A DNA stretch of 64,000 nucleotides from Neomesorhizobium albiziae (GCF_900114255.1 NZ_FOSL01000005.1:124001-188000); one strand, 5' to 3'. Positions 54,778 to 63,855 are shown, counted from the first letter of the stretch. Numbers and translations are program-made. The notes: generated from the sequence alone by a model not told the origin.

Positions 54778-55982
54778 CTGACTTCACCTGCCTGCCGCGA
54801 AACATGCATGACGTAGAGCGTCGACACAACTGCGGCGGCGGACGAGAGGAACATCATCCAGAGCAGTGGATAGGGACCTGTTTCCGGCGACAGGAGTGCC
54901 GCGGCGAGAACGGAAAGTACCGCTCCGCCGCCAATCTGCAGCGCGCCGCCGAGACCCGATGCAGAGCCGGCGAGATGCGGCTTGACGCTGATCATGCCCG
55001 CGGTGGCGTTGGGCAGCGTCACGCCGTTGCCGACGCCGGTGAAGAAGGCTGGACCGAACAGCGACAGCGGGTGATTGTAGCCGGCGAAGAACAGCGCGAT
55101 CGAAAACAGCATGCCGGCCGCGGAAATTAAATTGCCGCTCAGCATCATGCGGTTGATCCCGATCCTCGTCGACAGCCTGCCGGCCAGGAAGTTGCCCAAG
55201 AGATAGCCGACCGAGATGATGCCGAAATAGACGCCGTATTGTGAGGGCGTCAGCTTGAGGATTTCCGAGGCCACGTAAGGTCCGCCACCGATGAAAGCGA
55301 AGAAGGCGCCGGAGGTGAGGGCGGCGGTGAACACGTAGCCCCAGAAGCGGCGCGAGGTCAGCAGTTCGGGATAGCTGTGGAACTGGGCGGCAAAACTCGC
55401 CGACCGGCTGCGATTGGTCTCGCCCATGTCGAGATGGACGAGACCAAAAACGACCAGGCCGAATGCCAGCGTCAGCACGAATGTCGACTGCCAGCCGTAG
55501 ATCTCGTCGAGCACGCCACCAATCATCGGGCCGATCATCGGCACCAGCGCCATGCCCATGGTGATGTAGCCGATCGTGCTTGCCGCCTCGCTAGCCTCGA
55601 CCGTGTCGCGAACGATGGCGCGCGACAGTACCATGCCGGCCGTTGCAAACGCCTGCAGCAACCTGCAACCGAGCAGGAAGCCGATTGTCGGCGCGTAGAT
55701 CGCGGCGACCGAGCCGATCAGGAAAATCGTCATGCAGACCAGCATGACCGGCCGCCGGCCGAAGCGATCGGAGGCCGGTCCGATCAGGAGCTGGAGAACT
55801 GCGGAGGCCACGAGGTAGAGCGAGACGGCAAGCTGGACTACCGCATAATCGGCCTCGAAATGCCGCGCCATGCCCGGCATCGACGGCAGGAAGATGTTCA
55901 TCGACAGCGCGCCGACCGAAGCGGCGAGCACCAGGGTCAGAATGTGGGGCTGGGTTCTGCGGTCGAGGAATGCTGCGGCCAT
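54774..55982 (-). CDS. Bcr/CflA-type MFS drug efflux transporter
   Basis: A 402-residue major facilitator protein with twelve predicted helices. Bcr/CflA landmarks are ALSMNIFLPSMPGMARHFEAD in helix 1, the motif A loop GPASDRFGRRPVML and RLLQAFATAGMVLSRAIVRD. ATG 55982 overlaps the upstream EamA stop (ATGA); the longer frame from 56261 is antisense noise. Substrate is unknown. Overlap with mobA suggests co-translation rather than a shared function. Confidence 0.9.
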   Translation of the reverse strand: MAAAFLDRRTQPHILTLVLAASVGALSMNIFLPSMPGMARHFEADYAVVQLAVSLYLVASAVLQLLIGPASDRFGRRPVMLVCMTIFLIGSVAAIYAPTIGFLLGCRLLQAFATAGMVLSRAIVRDTVEASEAASTIGYITMGMALVPMIGPMIGGVLDEIYGWQSTFVLTLAFGLVVFGLVHLDMGETNRSRSASFAAQFHSYPELLTSRRFWGYVFTAALTSGAFFAFIGGGPYVASEILKLTPSQYGVYFGIISVGYLLGNFLAGRLSTRIGINRMMLSGNLISAAGMLFSIALFFAGYNHPLSLFGPAFFTGVGNGVTLPNATAGMISVKPHLAGSASGLGGALQIGGGAVLSVLAAALLSPETGPYPLLWMMFLSSAAAVVSTLYVMHVSRQAGEVR

Positions 55983-56935
55983 CACATTCCTTCCGGCGCC
56001 ATTGCCGGCGCCGTGCTTTCCGCCGCCGGCCGGGTTCTTCCGACGATGCGTTCGCGGTAGAGCGCATAGAGCCCGGACCCGACGACAATGGCCGCGCCCG
56101 CGATCATCGCCTTGTCGGGAACGTCGCCGAAAACCAGGTAACCGAGAAGGATCGCCCAGAGCAGCGCGGTATAGCGGAATGGCGCGATGAACGAGATATC
56201 GCCTGATCGCATCGCCAGGATGATGAACTGGTAGCCGACGAGAAGCAGCATTGCCGCGCATGCCAGCGCCCCGACTTCACCGCCGGTCATTGGCGTCCAG
56301 CCGCCCAGTGGCACGACGAGTAGGGCACCGCTCAGCGCCACCGCCGAGGCGGTCATGGTCGAAACCAGCAGGGTTGGAATGTCGGTCGGTATCTTTCTCG
56401 TCGCCAGGTCGCGCACAGCGCAGAATACCACGCACAACAGCGCCAGCAGCGAATAGGCGCTGAAACCCTCGAAACCCGGGCGAACGATGATCGTCACGCC
56501 GGCAAAACCGGCGGCGATGGCCAGCCAGCGCCGCCAGCCGACGGTTTCGCCGAACACCAGCGCCGCCCCCATGGTGACGGCAAGTGGCAGTGCCTGCAAC
56601 ACGGCCGAGACGTTGGCGAGCGGAAGATGCGCAAGCGCGAAAAGGAAAGACACGGTCGCCGCGACTTCGCAGAATGTGCGGACCGCCAGCGTACGGTCCA
56701 GCACGTGCGAGGGTTTGCGCAACGCGCCCTGATGCCACGCGAGCAGGGCGATCAGGGCTGTCGCGAAAAAACCACGCACCAGCATCACCTGGCCTGCGTT
56801 CATCGCGCCGGTCATCGTCTTGGTGATCGCGTCGTTGGCGGTGAAGCCCGCCATCGAAACAACCATGAACAAGGCGCTGCGTGAATTCGGCGAAAGAGGC
56901 AAGGTGCAATCCGGGATTGGAAGTCCACCTGCCAT
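55982..56935 (-). CDS. EamA-family (DMT superfamily) transporter
   Basis: A 317-residue protein with ten hydrophobic helices in two EamA halves (ALFMVVSMAGFTANDAITKTM at the start; YTALLWAILLGYLVFGDVPDKAMIAGAAIVVGSGLY in the second half). It resembles RarD/S-adenosylmethionine-uptake-like DMT proteins in length. It is first in the four-gene run ending with mobB, each junction overlapping. Confidence 0.88.
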   Translation of the reverse strand: MAGGLPIPDCTLPLSPNSRSALFMVVSMAGFTANDAITKTMTGAMNAGQVMLVRGFFATALIALLAWHQGALRKPSHVLDRTLAVRTFCEVAATVSFLFALAHLPLANVSAVLQALPLAVTMGAALVFGETVGWRRWLAIAAGFAGVTIIVRPGFEGFSAYSLLALLCVVFCAVRDLATRKIPTDIPTLLVSTMTASAVALSGALLVVPLGGWTPMTGGEVGALACAAMLLLVGYQFIILAMRSGDISFIAPFRYTALLWAILLGYLVFGDVPDKAMIAGAAIVVGSGLYALYRERIVGRTRPAAESTAPAMAPEGM

Positions 56936-57036
56936 GTAACAGCCAGCCGCGAGACAGCAACGCTATTCGACTGGACCAGCCGGGCAGGGCAGAACCAATG
57001 CCCGGCAGTGACGGCCACGTTTAGTCTTGAAAACCC

Positions 57037-57393
57037 CTATTGCGGCGTCAGCACTTCGGTGCCGCTGCCGTCCTTGCCGGCAATCGTCCAGAGACCATCG
57101 AGGCTGCCGTCCGCGCCGACCTTGTAGACGACGAGGCCGAACACATCGCCAAGCACATAGGCGGCGGCGAAGGCGTTGCCATTGCGCGAGCAGATGCCTT
57201 CCGACGTCGTACCCCCGGTCACCCAGTGGATGGTGCAGGTGGTGTCGCTGGTGAGCTTGATTTCGGCGGTGCCGCTGTAATTGGAGCCGTCGAGGTTGGT
57301 TCCTTCGACACTGTACATTCCGCCGATCGACTGTGCCGAAGCGGGCGCTGCAAGACATAGTACAATGAACGCGACTGCTGGAAGTCTCCTCAT
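57037..57393 (-). CDS. Small secreted protein, function unknown
   Basis: A 118-residue protein with a signal peptide (MRRLPAVAFIVLCLAAPASAQ) and a beta-rich mature part with repeated short strands (GGMYSVEGTNLDGSNYSGTAEIKL, CTIHWVTGGTTSEGICSRNGNAFAAAYV). Two cysteines could form a disulphide. Related rhizobial proteins are sometimes labelled fibronectin-binding, which I would not trust as function. It stands alone between moaA and the EamA gene. Confidence 0.7.
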   Translation of the reverse strand: MRRLPAVAFIVLCLAAPASAQSIGGMYSVEGTNLDGSNYSGTAEIKLTSDTTCTIHWVTGGTTSEGICSRNGNAFAAAYVLGDVFGLVVYKVGADGSLDGLWTIAGKDGSGTEVLTPQ

Positions 57394-57526
57394 GATTTCG
57401 CCTCACCTGGCGCGATCGTCCACAACAGGCCACATTATTTTAGCGTGCGCCGGCGGTAAATCAGCCAGAGCTAAATCATTTGGAGTGCTTTGGAGAGTTT
57501 TTTCGAGGCGATGCCGCCGCGCCGCG

Positions 57527-58537
57527 TCAGCCGCCGGTGACGCTCATGTGGCGCGAGACCGCGGGCCGCCTGGTGCGGCGGTCGATGACAAAGTCGTGGC
57601 CTTTCGGCTTGCGGCCGATGGCTTCGTCGATGGCGTTGGACAGAAGCTCGTTGCCCTCGGACTGGCGCAGCGGCGCGCGCAGGTCGGCCGCGTCCTCCTG
57701 GCCCAGGCACATATAGAGAGTGCCGGTGCAGGTCAGCCTCACGCGGTTGCAGCTTTCGCAGAAATTGTGGGTCATCGGCGTGATGAAGCCCAGCCGCCCG
57801 CCGGTTTCGGCGACTTCGACATAGCGCGCCGGTCCGCCGGTCTTGAACGGTATGTCGGTCAGTGTGAACTGGCGTTCGAGGTCGGCGCGCAGCAGCGACA
57901 GCGGCAGGTACTGGTCGGTTCGGTCGGCATCGATCTCGCCCATCGGCATCGTCTCGATGACGGTCAGGTCCATGCCGCGGCCGTTCGCCCAGCGCAGCAT
58001 GTCCGGCAGTTCGGCGTCGTTGAATCCTTTGAGCGCCACCGCGTTAAGCTTGATCTTCAACCCGGCGGCCTGCGCGGCGTCGATGCCTTCCATCACTTTC
58101 GTCAGGTTTCCCCATCGCGTGATGGCATGGAACTTGTCGGCGTCCAGCGTGTCGAGCGACACGTTGATGCGCTTGACGCCGCAATCGGCCAGTTCGGCGG
58201 CAAAACGCGACAGTTGCGATCCGTTGGTGGTCAGCGTCAACTCATCCAAAGCGCCACTTTCGAGATGGCGCGACAACTGGCGAACGAGGTGCATGATGTT
58301 TTTGCGCACCAGTGGCTCGCCGCCGGTCAGCCTGAGTTTCTTCACGCCTTTTTCGATGAAGACGGTGCACAGCCGGTCGAGTTCTTCCAGCGACAGCAGA
58401 TCCCGCTTCGGCAGGAAAGTCATGTCTTCCGCCATGCAGTAGGTACAGCGGAAGTCGCAGCGATCGGTCACCGACACCCGCAGATAGGAAATCGCGCGTC
58501 CGAATGGGTCGATCATGCCGTTGCCATGAAAAGCCAT
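57527..58537 (-). CDS. moaA: GTP 3',8-cyclase (molybdenum cofactor biosynthesis)
   Basis: A radical SAM enzyme for the first step of molybdenum cofactor synthesis. The 336-residue protein has the N-terminal cluster motif [11 protein letters not shown], the SAM-binding [11 protein letters not shown], the C-terminal cluster cysteines in [21 protein letters not shown], and the Gly-Gly end required for activation. I chose ATG 58537. A TTG at 58570 has a better Shine-Dalgarno (GGGAG) and would add 11 residues. Confidence 0.95.
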   Translation of the reverse strand: MAFHGNGMIDPFGRAISYLRVSVTDRCDFRCTYCMAEDMTFLPKRDLLSLEELDRLCTVFIEKGVKKLRLTGGEPLVRKNIMHLVRQLSRHLESGALDELTLTTNGSQLSRFAAELADCGVKRINVSLDTLDADKFHAITRWGNLTKVMEGIDAAQAAGLKIKLNAVALKGFNDAELPDMLRWANGRGMDLTVIETMPMGEIDADRTDQYLPLSLLRADLERQFTLTDIPFKTGGPARYVEVAETGGRLGFITPMTHNFCESCNRVRLTCTGTLYMCLGQEDAADLRAPLRQSEGNELLSNAIDEAIGRKPKGHDFVIDRRTRRPAVSRHMSVTGG

Positions 58538-58695
58538 GCTATCCGTTCTGATCTCAGCTTCCCGGTTCAATTGAGCCGGCTCCCTTCATGTCGTTCAACT
58601 CGGCGCGTCATTCAAGGCCGCCGGCGTTGTCCTTTGGTAACATCTGGGTGGCCAGCGGCGCAATGGCGGCCCTTTGGACCAGTCGAAGGGCGATC

Positions 58696-59112
58696 TCAGC
58701 GTTTTTCCCGGCGGTAGGTCATCGCCATCGAGAAACAAAGCGCCAGCGGCATTTCCGGCAACGGCGTGGAAAGGTCGAGCAGGATCGCGCGGTTTCCTTC
58801 GAAAACAAGCTCTTCCGGAAACAGGCTGCGGAACGTATCGACCAGCGTTGTCTTGCAGTTGAAATACACCGCGCATTGTTGCGGCCGGGACGCCTTCCAG
58901 CCCAGTCGGATGGTGCTGCCGCTGCGCGAAACCTCCGTCAGATAGGCCGGTTCTCCCCATTTCAGGGTTTCGGTGAGCGGGCCGACGCCATCCGTCGTGG
59001 CAGCGGTGTCGAAGATCAGGCGCCGCAAGGCAAGCAGCCTTTCCCGCGCCGCAGCCGGGCAGGCGTCGAAGACCGCCGCTACATGTGCCGGCATGGCAGA
59101 CATAGCCTTCAC
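58696..59112 (-). CDS. DUF1801-type protein (YdhG-like)
   Basis: A 138-residue protein with the DUF1801 layout: an N-terminal helix (HVAAVFDACPAAARERLLALRRLI), ETLKWGEPAYLT, and a beta-sheet core ending LALCFSMAMTYRREKR. Function is unknown. GTG 59112 overlaps the upstream regulator stop as GTGA; ATG 59103 is an alternative. The overlap implies control by, or joint work with, the AraC-type protein. Confidence 0.78.
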   Translation of the reverse strand: MKAMSAMPAHVAAVFDACPAAARERLLALRRLIFDTAATTDGVGPLTETLKWGEPAYLTEVSRSGSTIRLGWKASRPQQCAVYFNCKTTLVDTFRSLFPEELVFEGNRAILLDLSTPLPEMPLALCFSMAMTYRREKR

Positions 59113-59969
59113 GGCGCGCTCGCCAGCGGGAGGTGGATGTCGGTCGCAAGCTCGGTCGGCTGCACGTCGCGCGGATTGTTCAAATATTCCTCGAACACCG
59201 GGGATTCGGCCGGTTCGTATCCGGAATGTGGCAGCCAGGCGCCCCACAGCCAGCGGTAGGCGTCCTTCATGTCGGCATAGGGGCCCTTGTAGCGCAGCTT
59301 GGCGTATGGCCCTCCACGAAGGATCGTCTCCTCGAGCGATGGCGGCAGGACCGCGTCCGGCCCTATCGGCGAACAGGCCATCGAGCGCAGTTCTTCGACC
59401 GGCACCGCGTCCGGATCGTCGAAATACAGCCCGATCATGCGCGCATCCTGCGTCAGCAGGCCTTGCGCGGCGAGGCCGCCGAATAACGCGCCCATGGCGC
59501 GGTCGATCTGCATGTAGGAACCGGTGTGCGGCACCGCTGCGCACCGCATTTCCCGCACCACAACCACCTCGACCGGAAATCCGGTGGCGTCGCCGGTGCG
59601 GTTCGCGGCCTTGAACGCCGCATGGCTGCCGTTGGCGCGATAGCCGGCTGGCGCGTTGCCATAGGCTTGCCTGAAAGCGCGGCCGAAAGCCTCCGACGAG
59701 CCATATCCGGCGCGCTCGGCAATCTCGGCCACCGACATCTCGGAATTGGCCAGCCGGTCGGCCGCCCGGTGCAGCCGCAGCCGCCTGACTGTCGACGCGA
59801 GCGTTTCGCCGCGCATCGCCGTATAGATGCGGTGCCAGTGGAAGGGCGACAGGCAGGCCACCTCCGCCAGCCTGTCCATGCCGATTTCTTCTTCCAGATG
59901 GTCGTAGACATAATCGACAACGCGGTTCAGCCGCGTCTCGTAGTTCGTCTGCCTGGGCAACACGGTCAT
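59109..59969 (-). CDS. AraC-family regulator with GyrI-like effector domain
   Basis: A 286-residue Rob/SoxS-type regulator. The N-terminal double helix-turn-helix (VVDYVYDHLEEEIGMDRLAEVACLSPFHWHRIYTAMRGETL... and AEIAERAGYGSSEAFGRAFRQAYG) is joined to a C-terminal GyrI-like small-molecule domain (VVREMRCAAVPHTGSYMQIDRAMGALFG). ATG 59969 has a GAGGTG site; the longer frame from 60074 is not needed. It is coupled to the DUF1801 gene. Confidence 0.9.
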   Translation of the reverse strand: MTVLPRQTNYETRLNRVVDYVYDHLEEEIGMDRLAEVACLSPFHWHRIYTAMRGETLASTVRRLRLHRAADRLANSEMSVAEIAERAGYGSSEAFGRAFRQAYGNAPAGYRANGSHAAFKAANRTGDATGFPVEVVVVREMRCAAVPHTGSYMQIDRAMGALFGGLAAQGLLTQDARMIGLYFDDPDAVPVEELRSMACSPIGPDAVLPPSLEETILRGGPYAKLRYKGPYADMKDAYRWLWGAWLPHSGYEPAESPVFEEYLNNPRDVQPTELATDIHLPLASAP

Positions 59970-60042
59970 GGGAGCACCTCGTCTTCGTTTCCGTGCGATC
60001 CTCATCCCATGAGATGACCTGATAAATCCTGCTGACTTGCGG

Positions 60043-60402
60043 CTAATCTGTATAGGTCCACGTATCGGCGCCATCGAGATGGCGAACCCGAACGCCGGCG
60101 ATATCGGCCGGGTCCATCAGGCGGGTGTTCACCGCCATCCGCTCGGCAGCGCCCTTCTTGACGCTCTCCCAATGGGTGACGCAGCCGCATGTCGGGCAAT
60201 GATGCATCTCCAGCGTGCGATCACCCTGCACATAGGCCACCGTCTGGCCCTTGCCGGCTACGAAAACCACCTGCTCCTGCACGTAGTACGCCCATTGCGC
60301 GCCGTTGCGGCGGCAGAGAGAGCAGTTGCAGGAGGTTATGCTCTCTGGCCGCTCGGAGACCTGCATTTTCACCGCGCCGCAATGGCATGATGCTTCGATC
60401 AC
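60043..60402 (-). CDS. GFA-family (CENP-V/GFA) zinc-binding protein
   Basis: A 119-residue protein of the glutathione-dependent formaldehyde-activating enzyme family. Zinc ligands are visible as SCHCGAV, SCNCSLCRRNG and HHCPTCGCVTHW. Most members have no proven formaldehyde role, so a specific reaction should not be assumed. The start codon is GTG 60402, preceded by GGAGCG. It lies between rsgA and the AraC gene on the same strand. Confidence 0.86.
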   Translation of the reverse strand: MIEASCHCGAVKMQVSERPESITSCNCSLCRRNGAQWAYYVQEQVVFVAGKGQTVAYVQGDRTLEMHHCPTCGCVTHWESVKKGAAERMAVNTRLMDPADIAGVRVRHLDGADTWTYTD

Positions 60403-60483
60403 GATTTTCGCTCCAACCCAGGCACCGGCAGCCTAACCGGAAACGGTCGGCTCGGGAAGAAACCGCCGGTGCCATGGCTGGCG

Positions 60484-61536
60484 TCACTCGCCGCGGCGCG
60501 CGCGTTTCTCCGCCATGGCGCTTCTCGCCATTTTTCCGAACGCGCGGGCGCGGGCATGGCGTTCGGCGAGGCTCTCGCTGTTGAATGCTTCTTCGGCGGC
60601 GAGCTTGCGCCAGCGCTTGATGCGCGCCGCTTCAATTTCGCCCGAGCCGATCGCCGCCTGGATGGCGCAGCCCGGCTCCGTCTCGTGCTGGCAATCGCTG
60701 AACCGGCAGTTTCGCGCAAGCGAGACGACATCGGCGAACACTTCGTCCAGCCCCGAGCCGACGTCCGTCAGCTGCAGTTCGCGCATTCCCGGCGTGTCCA
60801 TCAGCCAGCCTCCGGCCGGCAGCCGATGCAGCGCGCGACCGGTGGTGGTGTGCCGCCCCTTGGCGTCGTCCTCGCGGATGCCTTGCGTTTCCAGCCGCTC
60901 GCCTGTCAGCGTGTTGACCAGCGTCGACTTGCCGACGCCCGACGAACCCAGAAGTGCCACCGTCTGGCCGCGGGCACACCATGGGGTGAGGCAGGCGACG
61001 CTCTCTGCGTCGCGCGCATCGACCGCTTCCACCAGCAATCCCGGCAGCAGCTTGCCGGCATCGCGCACGAAATCTCCGGCATTGTCGGCCATGTCGGCCT
61101 TGGTGAGCACCACCACCGGCGTCACCTCGGCTTCTTTCGCCAGCGCCAGGAAGCGCTCCAGCCGTGCCGGATTGAAATCCTGGTTGCACGACGACACGAT
61201 GAACAGCGTGTCGACATTGGCGGCGATGAGCTGGAGCTTGCGACCGGTGCCTGCGGCACGCCGCTTGAACAGGCTGCGGCGCCGCAAGAGCCGGCGCGGT
61301 CGCGCCGTTTGCGCATCGAGCAGCAGCCAGTCGCCGACCGTCGCGAAAGCCTCTTCGTCGTCGGGCGTTTCGACAAAGGGCTGAATCAGCGTGTCGATTG
61401 CGGGGCCCGCGACATGCAGCCTGTCGCGGTGCACCGCCATCACCCGCACGGGCACGCCGGTCTCGCCGAGCTCGACCTGGGAAGCGAAAAAGTTGTTCCA
61501 GCCGAAATCGGCCAGGGTGGAATTTTCAGATGTCAT
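60484..61536 (-). CDS. rsgA: Ribosome small subunit-dependent GTPase A
   Basis: A 350-residue circularly permuted GTPase that checks late 30S assembly. The order is G4 (VVLTKADM) before G1 (LLGSSGVGKSTLVN) and G3 (MDTPGMREL). An N-terminal OB-like part and a C-terminal zinc site (CRFSDCQHETEPGC) complete the family layout. ATG 61536 was chosen; the frame open to 61728 has no family match. Confidence 0.93.
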   Translation of the reverse strand: MTSENSTLADFGWNNFFASQVELGETGVPVRVMAVHRDRLHVAGPAIDTLIQPFVETPDDEEAFATVGDWLLLDAQTARPRRLLRRRSLFKRRAAGTGRKLQLIAANVDTLFIVSSCNQDFNPARLERFLALAKEAEVTPVVVLTKADMADNAGDFVRDAGKLLPGLLVEAVDARDAESVACLTPWCARGQTVALLGSSGVGKSTLVNTLTGERLETQGIREDDAKGRHTTTGRALHRLPAGGWLMDTPGMRELQLTDVGSGLDEVFADVVSLARNCRFSDCQHETEPGCAIQAAIGSGEIEAARIKRWRKLAAEEAFNSESLAERHARARAFGKMARSAMAEKRARRGE

Positions 61537-61869
61537 TGTTCTCGTACCAGCTTGTGCCGCCGTGGGCGGACACGGATCAAGGGAACTTCTGTCGCGCGCG
61601 GCAGAAGCGTCAAAAGAAGGAGCTGGTCGAGAGGGTAGAGGTGTGAGAGTTGCCGGTCGGGAAAATCCCGCTGGCGAGCACGCAATACCGCTATCCGGCT
61701 TCGCCAGCCGGTCGGGAGATGGCGACAATCATTCAACGTCTCCTTTGCGGCTTGCGTTGCGTTGGCCCGGATTATGCTGACAGAATGCGGCGCTGTCCAG
61801 CCGCCGGATGTTGTGCCGATCCCGTCGGCCTCATATGCCGGCTTGAAGCTGCGGGGAAGGAATGGTCGT
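61537..61869. other. Gene-free divergent region with repeats
   Basis: About 330 bases between rsgA and the VOC gene. It contains a direct repeat GCCGGTCGGGA (61652-61662 and 61707-61717) and an 8-bp inverted repeat GCTGGCGA/TCGCCAGC (61670-61677 with 61701-61708). No gene is convincing. Promoters for both flanking genes should lie here. Confidence 0.5.
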
Positions 61870-62231
61870 TTGCACCTTGGCAGAATTCTTCTTTATGTGC
61901 GGGATGTCGAGGAAACCGTAAGATTTACGAAAAGCACTTTGGTTTCAAAGCCTTCAGGCAGGAAGGCGATAGAATCGTTGAGCTGATGGGTGAGGGCCGA
62001 ACCAGCCTGATGCTCTATCAAGCCGGCAAGGCGCAGAAAACCGGCCAGTCAACGGTCAAGCTGGTCTTCGATGTGGAAGATGTCGCGCCCTTTTCCGAAA
62101 AGTGCGCCGCTGCAGGGCTGGAATTCGGAGCTTTGCACCATGCCGATGGCTACGTTCTCGCCAATGCGCGCGACCCGTCGGGAAATCCGATCTCCATTTC
62201 GAGCCGGGCTTTTCGCGGCCGAAAGTTATGA
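61870..62231 (+). pseudogene. VOC-family (glyoxalase-like) gene broken by one-base deletion
   Basis: The first part (HLGRILLYVRDVEETVRF) and the rest (YEKHFGFKAFRQEGDRIVELMGEG ... ANARDPSGNPISISSRAFR) together make one complete VOC domain, but they lie in two frames. The join is at AGATTTACG, 61921-61929; one more T in the T-run at 61924-61926 would restore the frame and give ...VRFYEKHFGF. The likely start is TTG 61870, with GGGGAAGGA seven bases before it. It is either a recent pseudogene or a sequencing error. Confidence 0.85.
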
Positions 62232-62312
62232 GTCCAGCCAGGTGTATTCATTTCCGGCTTTCACCAGCGTCAAAACCGGCGTAACCGGAGCAAACCAAAT
62301 GCAGGGGCAAAA

Positions 62313-62666
62313 ATGACCGCGCCAAAGGAACTCCGCGTATCGAAGGACCGCAAGCTGCTGACGGTCACTTTTCCCGATCATGCGCCGTTCGAATTGCCGG
62401 CGGAGTTCCTGCGTGTCGTCTCGCCCTCGGCCGAAGTTCAGGGCCATTCGCCGGAACAGCGCGTCACCGTACCCGGCAAGCGCAATGTGGCGATTACCAG
62501 GATCGAGCCGGTCGGCAATTATGCCGTTCGCATCGTCTTCGACGATTTTCACGACACCGGCATTTTCACCTGGAACTATCTGCACGCGCTCGGCCATGAG
62601 AAGGAAGCGCGCTGGCAGGTCTATCTCGCCGAGCTGGCGGAAAAGAGGCTCAGCCGGGATCGCTAG
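62313..62666 (+). CDS. DUF971 protein
   Basis: A 117-residue protein of the DUF971 family (also the N-terminal domain of gamma-butyrobetaine hydroxylases), a small zinc- or Fe-S-associated fold. It shows LTVTFPDHAPFELPAEFLRVVSPSAEVQGHSP and YAVRIVFDDFHDTGIFTWNYLHALG. Function is unknown. It lies 81 bases after the VOC gene and 57 before the next gene on the same strand. Confidence 0.88.
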   Translation: MTAPKELRVSKDRKLLTVTFPDHAPFELPAEFLRVVSPSAEVQGHSPEQRVTVPGKRNVAITRIEPVGNYAVRIVFDDFHDTGIFTWNYLHALGHEKEARWQVYLAELAEKRLSRDR

Positions 62667-62723
62667 CTGCTGTTGCCATCGGCATGCTCCAAGTGCCGGG
62701 GATCGGAATCGAAGGGACGGACG

Positions 62724-63335
62724 ATGTCCATTATCACCACGGTCGAACAGCTCGAAGCTCTTTACGGCCTTCCCGGCGAGGCCTCGCTGGTCAAGGAACT
62801 CGACCACATCATCCCGGAATACGCCGCCTTCATCGAAGCTTCTCCGTTCGTGGCGCTGGCGACGTCGGGCCCGGAAGGGCTGGATTGTTCGCCGCGCGGC
62901 GACCTCGCCGGCTTCGTGCGCATCCGTGACGACCGGACGTTGATGATGCCCGACCGGCGCGGCAACAACCGTGCCGATTCGCTGAAGAACATCATCCGCG
63001 ACCCGCGCGTCGGTCTTCTGTTTCTGGTGCCTGGTTCGGGTACGACGTTGCGCGTCAACGGCCGCGCCGAAATTTCCATCGATCCCGAGCTTTGCGCATC
63101 CTTCGCCGTCGAAGGGAAACCGGCGCGATCGGTAACGGTGGTCGCGGTCGAGAAAGTCTATTTCCAGTGCGCCCGCGCCATCCACCGCTCTGAGCTGTGG
63201 AACCCGGAAAAGCACGCCAACCCGAAAACCCTGCCGACGCCCGGCCAGATTCTCGCCGTCACCAGCCGCCGTGCCATCGATGGCGAGACTTACGACAAGG
63301 AATGGCCGGAGCGAGCCAAGAAAACGATGTGGTAG
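62724..63335 (+). CDS. Pyridoxamine 5'-phosphate oxidase-like FMN-binding protein
   Basis: A 203-residue split-barrel flavoprotein of the PPOX class, subgroup with the MSMEG_1061-like layout: FVALATSGPEGLDCSPRGDLAGFVRIRDDRTLMMPDRRGNNRADSLKNI, VGLLFLVPGSGTTLRVNGRAEIS and YFQCARAIHRSELW. The substrate is unknown. ATG 62724 was chosen, with GAAGGGACGG upstream; the frame from 62673 has a poor start. Confidence 0.86.
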   Translation: MSIITTVEQLEALYGLPGEASLVKELDHIIPEYAAFIEASPFVALATSGPEGLDCSPRGDLAGFVRIRDDRTLMMPDRRGNNRADSLKNIIRDPRVGLLFLVPGSGTTLRVNGRAEISIDPELCASFAVEGKPARSVTVVAVEKVYFQCARAIHRSELWNPEKHANPKTLPTPGQILAVTSRRAIDGETYDKEWPERAKKTMW

Positions 63336-63374
63336 GCGCGGTCTAGCCGACGCTGCGCGTCGCTTTCGGGTGAA

Positions 63375-63827
63375 CTATTCAGCCTTCAGCATGTCCGAGA
63401 TGCGCTGCATCATCGAGCCCATCTTGTCGCATTCGGCCGGCGTCGACTGCTCCATCACCCGCTCGATCAGCCCGGTGTAGATGTGCAGCGCCTCCATCAG
63501 CAGCTTCTCGCCGTCCTCGGTGAGCGTCAGCCGCATGATGCGCTTGTCCTTGGCGTCGTTCTCGCGGCTGAGCAGTCCGCGCGCCTCCATCTGCGGCAAA
63601 AGCATGGTGATGTTGGAGCGTCCGACCAGCAGTTTTCGGGCGAGGTCGTGCTGCGACATGCCGGGATGCCTGTAGAGGTTCATCAGCATATCGAGCTGCG
63701 CCAGTTTCAGGTCGAGCGGCGCCAGCGCCTTGGTCAGCGCGCCGACGACGGCCTTTTCCGCGCGCACCAGGGCAATCCAGTTCCGGAAGCGCGGATTATC
63801 CCACGGCAGGTCTTGCTTTTTGTTCAT
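63375..63827 (-). CDS. MarR-family transcriptional regulator
   Basis: A 150-residue winged-helix regulator (LAQLDMLMNLYRHPGMSQHDLARKLLVGRSNITMLLPQMEARGLLSRENDAKDKRIMRLTLTEDG) with flanking dimerisation helices. ATG 63827 was chosen; the frame open to 63875 would run through its own operator. Divergent from the last gene of the window, which it probably controls along with itself. Confidence 0.92.
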   Translation of the reverse strand: MNKKQDLPWDNPRFRNWIALVRAEKAVVGALTKALAPLDLKLAQLDMLMNLYRHPGMSQHDLARKLLVGRSNITMLLPQMEARGLLSRENDAKDKRIMRLTLTEDGEKLLMEALHIYTGLIERVMEQSTPAECDKMGSMMQRISDMLKAE

Positions 63828-63855
63828 GCTTGAACTAATATGTTCATGGTTGAAC
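63822..63855. promoter_or_regulatory. Tandem palindromic MarR operator
   Basis: Two copies of GTTCA-N4-TGAAC: 63822-63835 (GTTCATGCTTGAAC) and 63842-63855 (GTTCATGGTTGAAC). They are centred exactly 20 bases apart, about two helical turns. The first copy covers the marR start codon; the second lies 22 bases before the divergent start. Confidence 0.8.
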
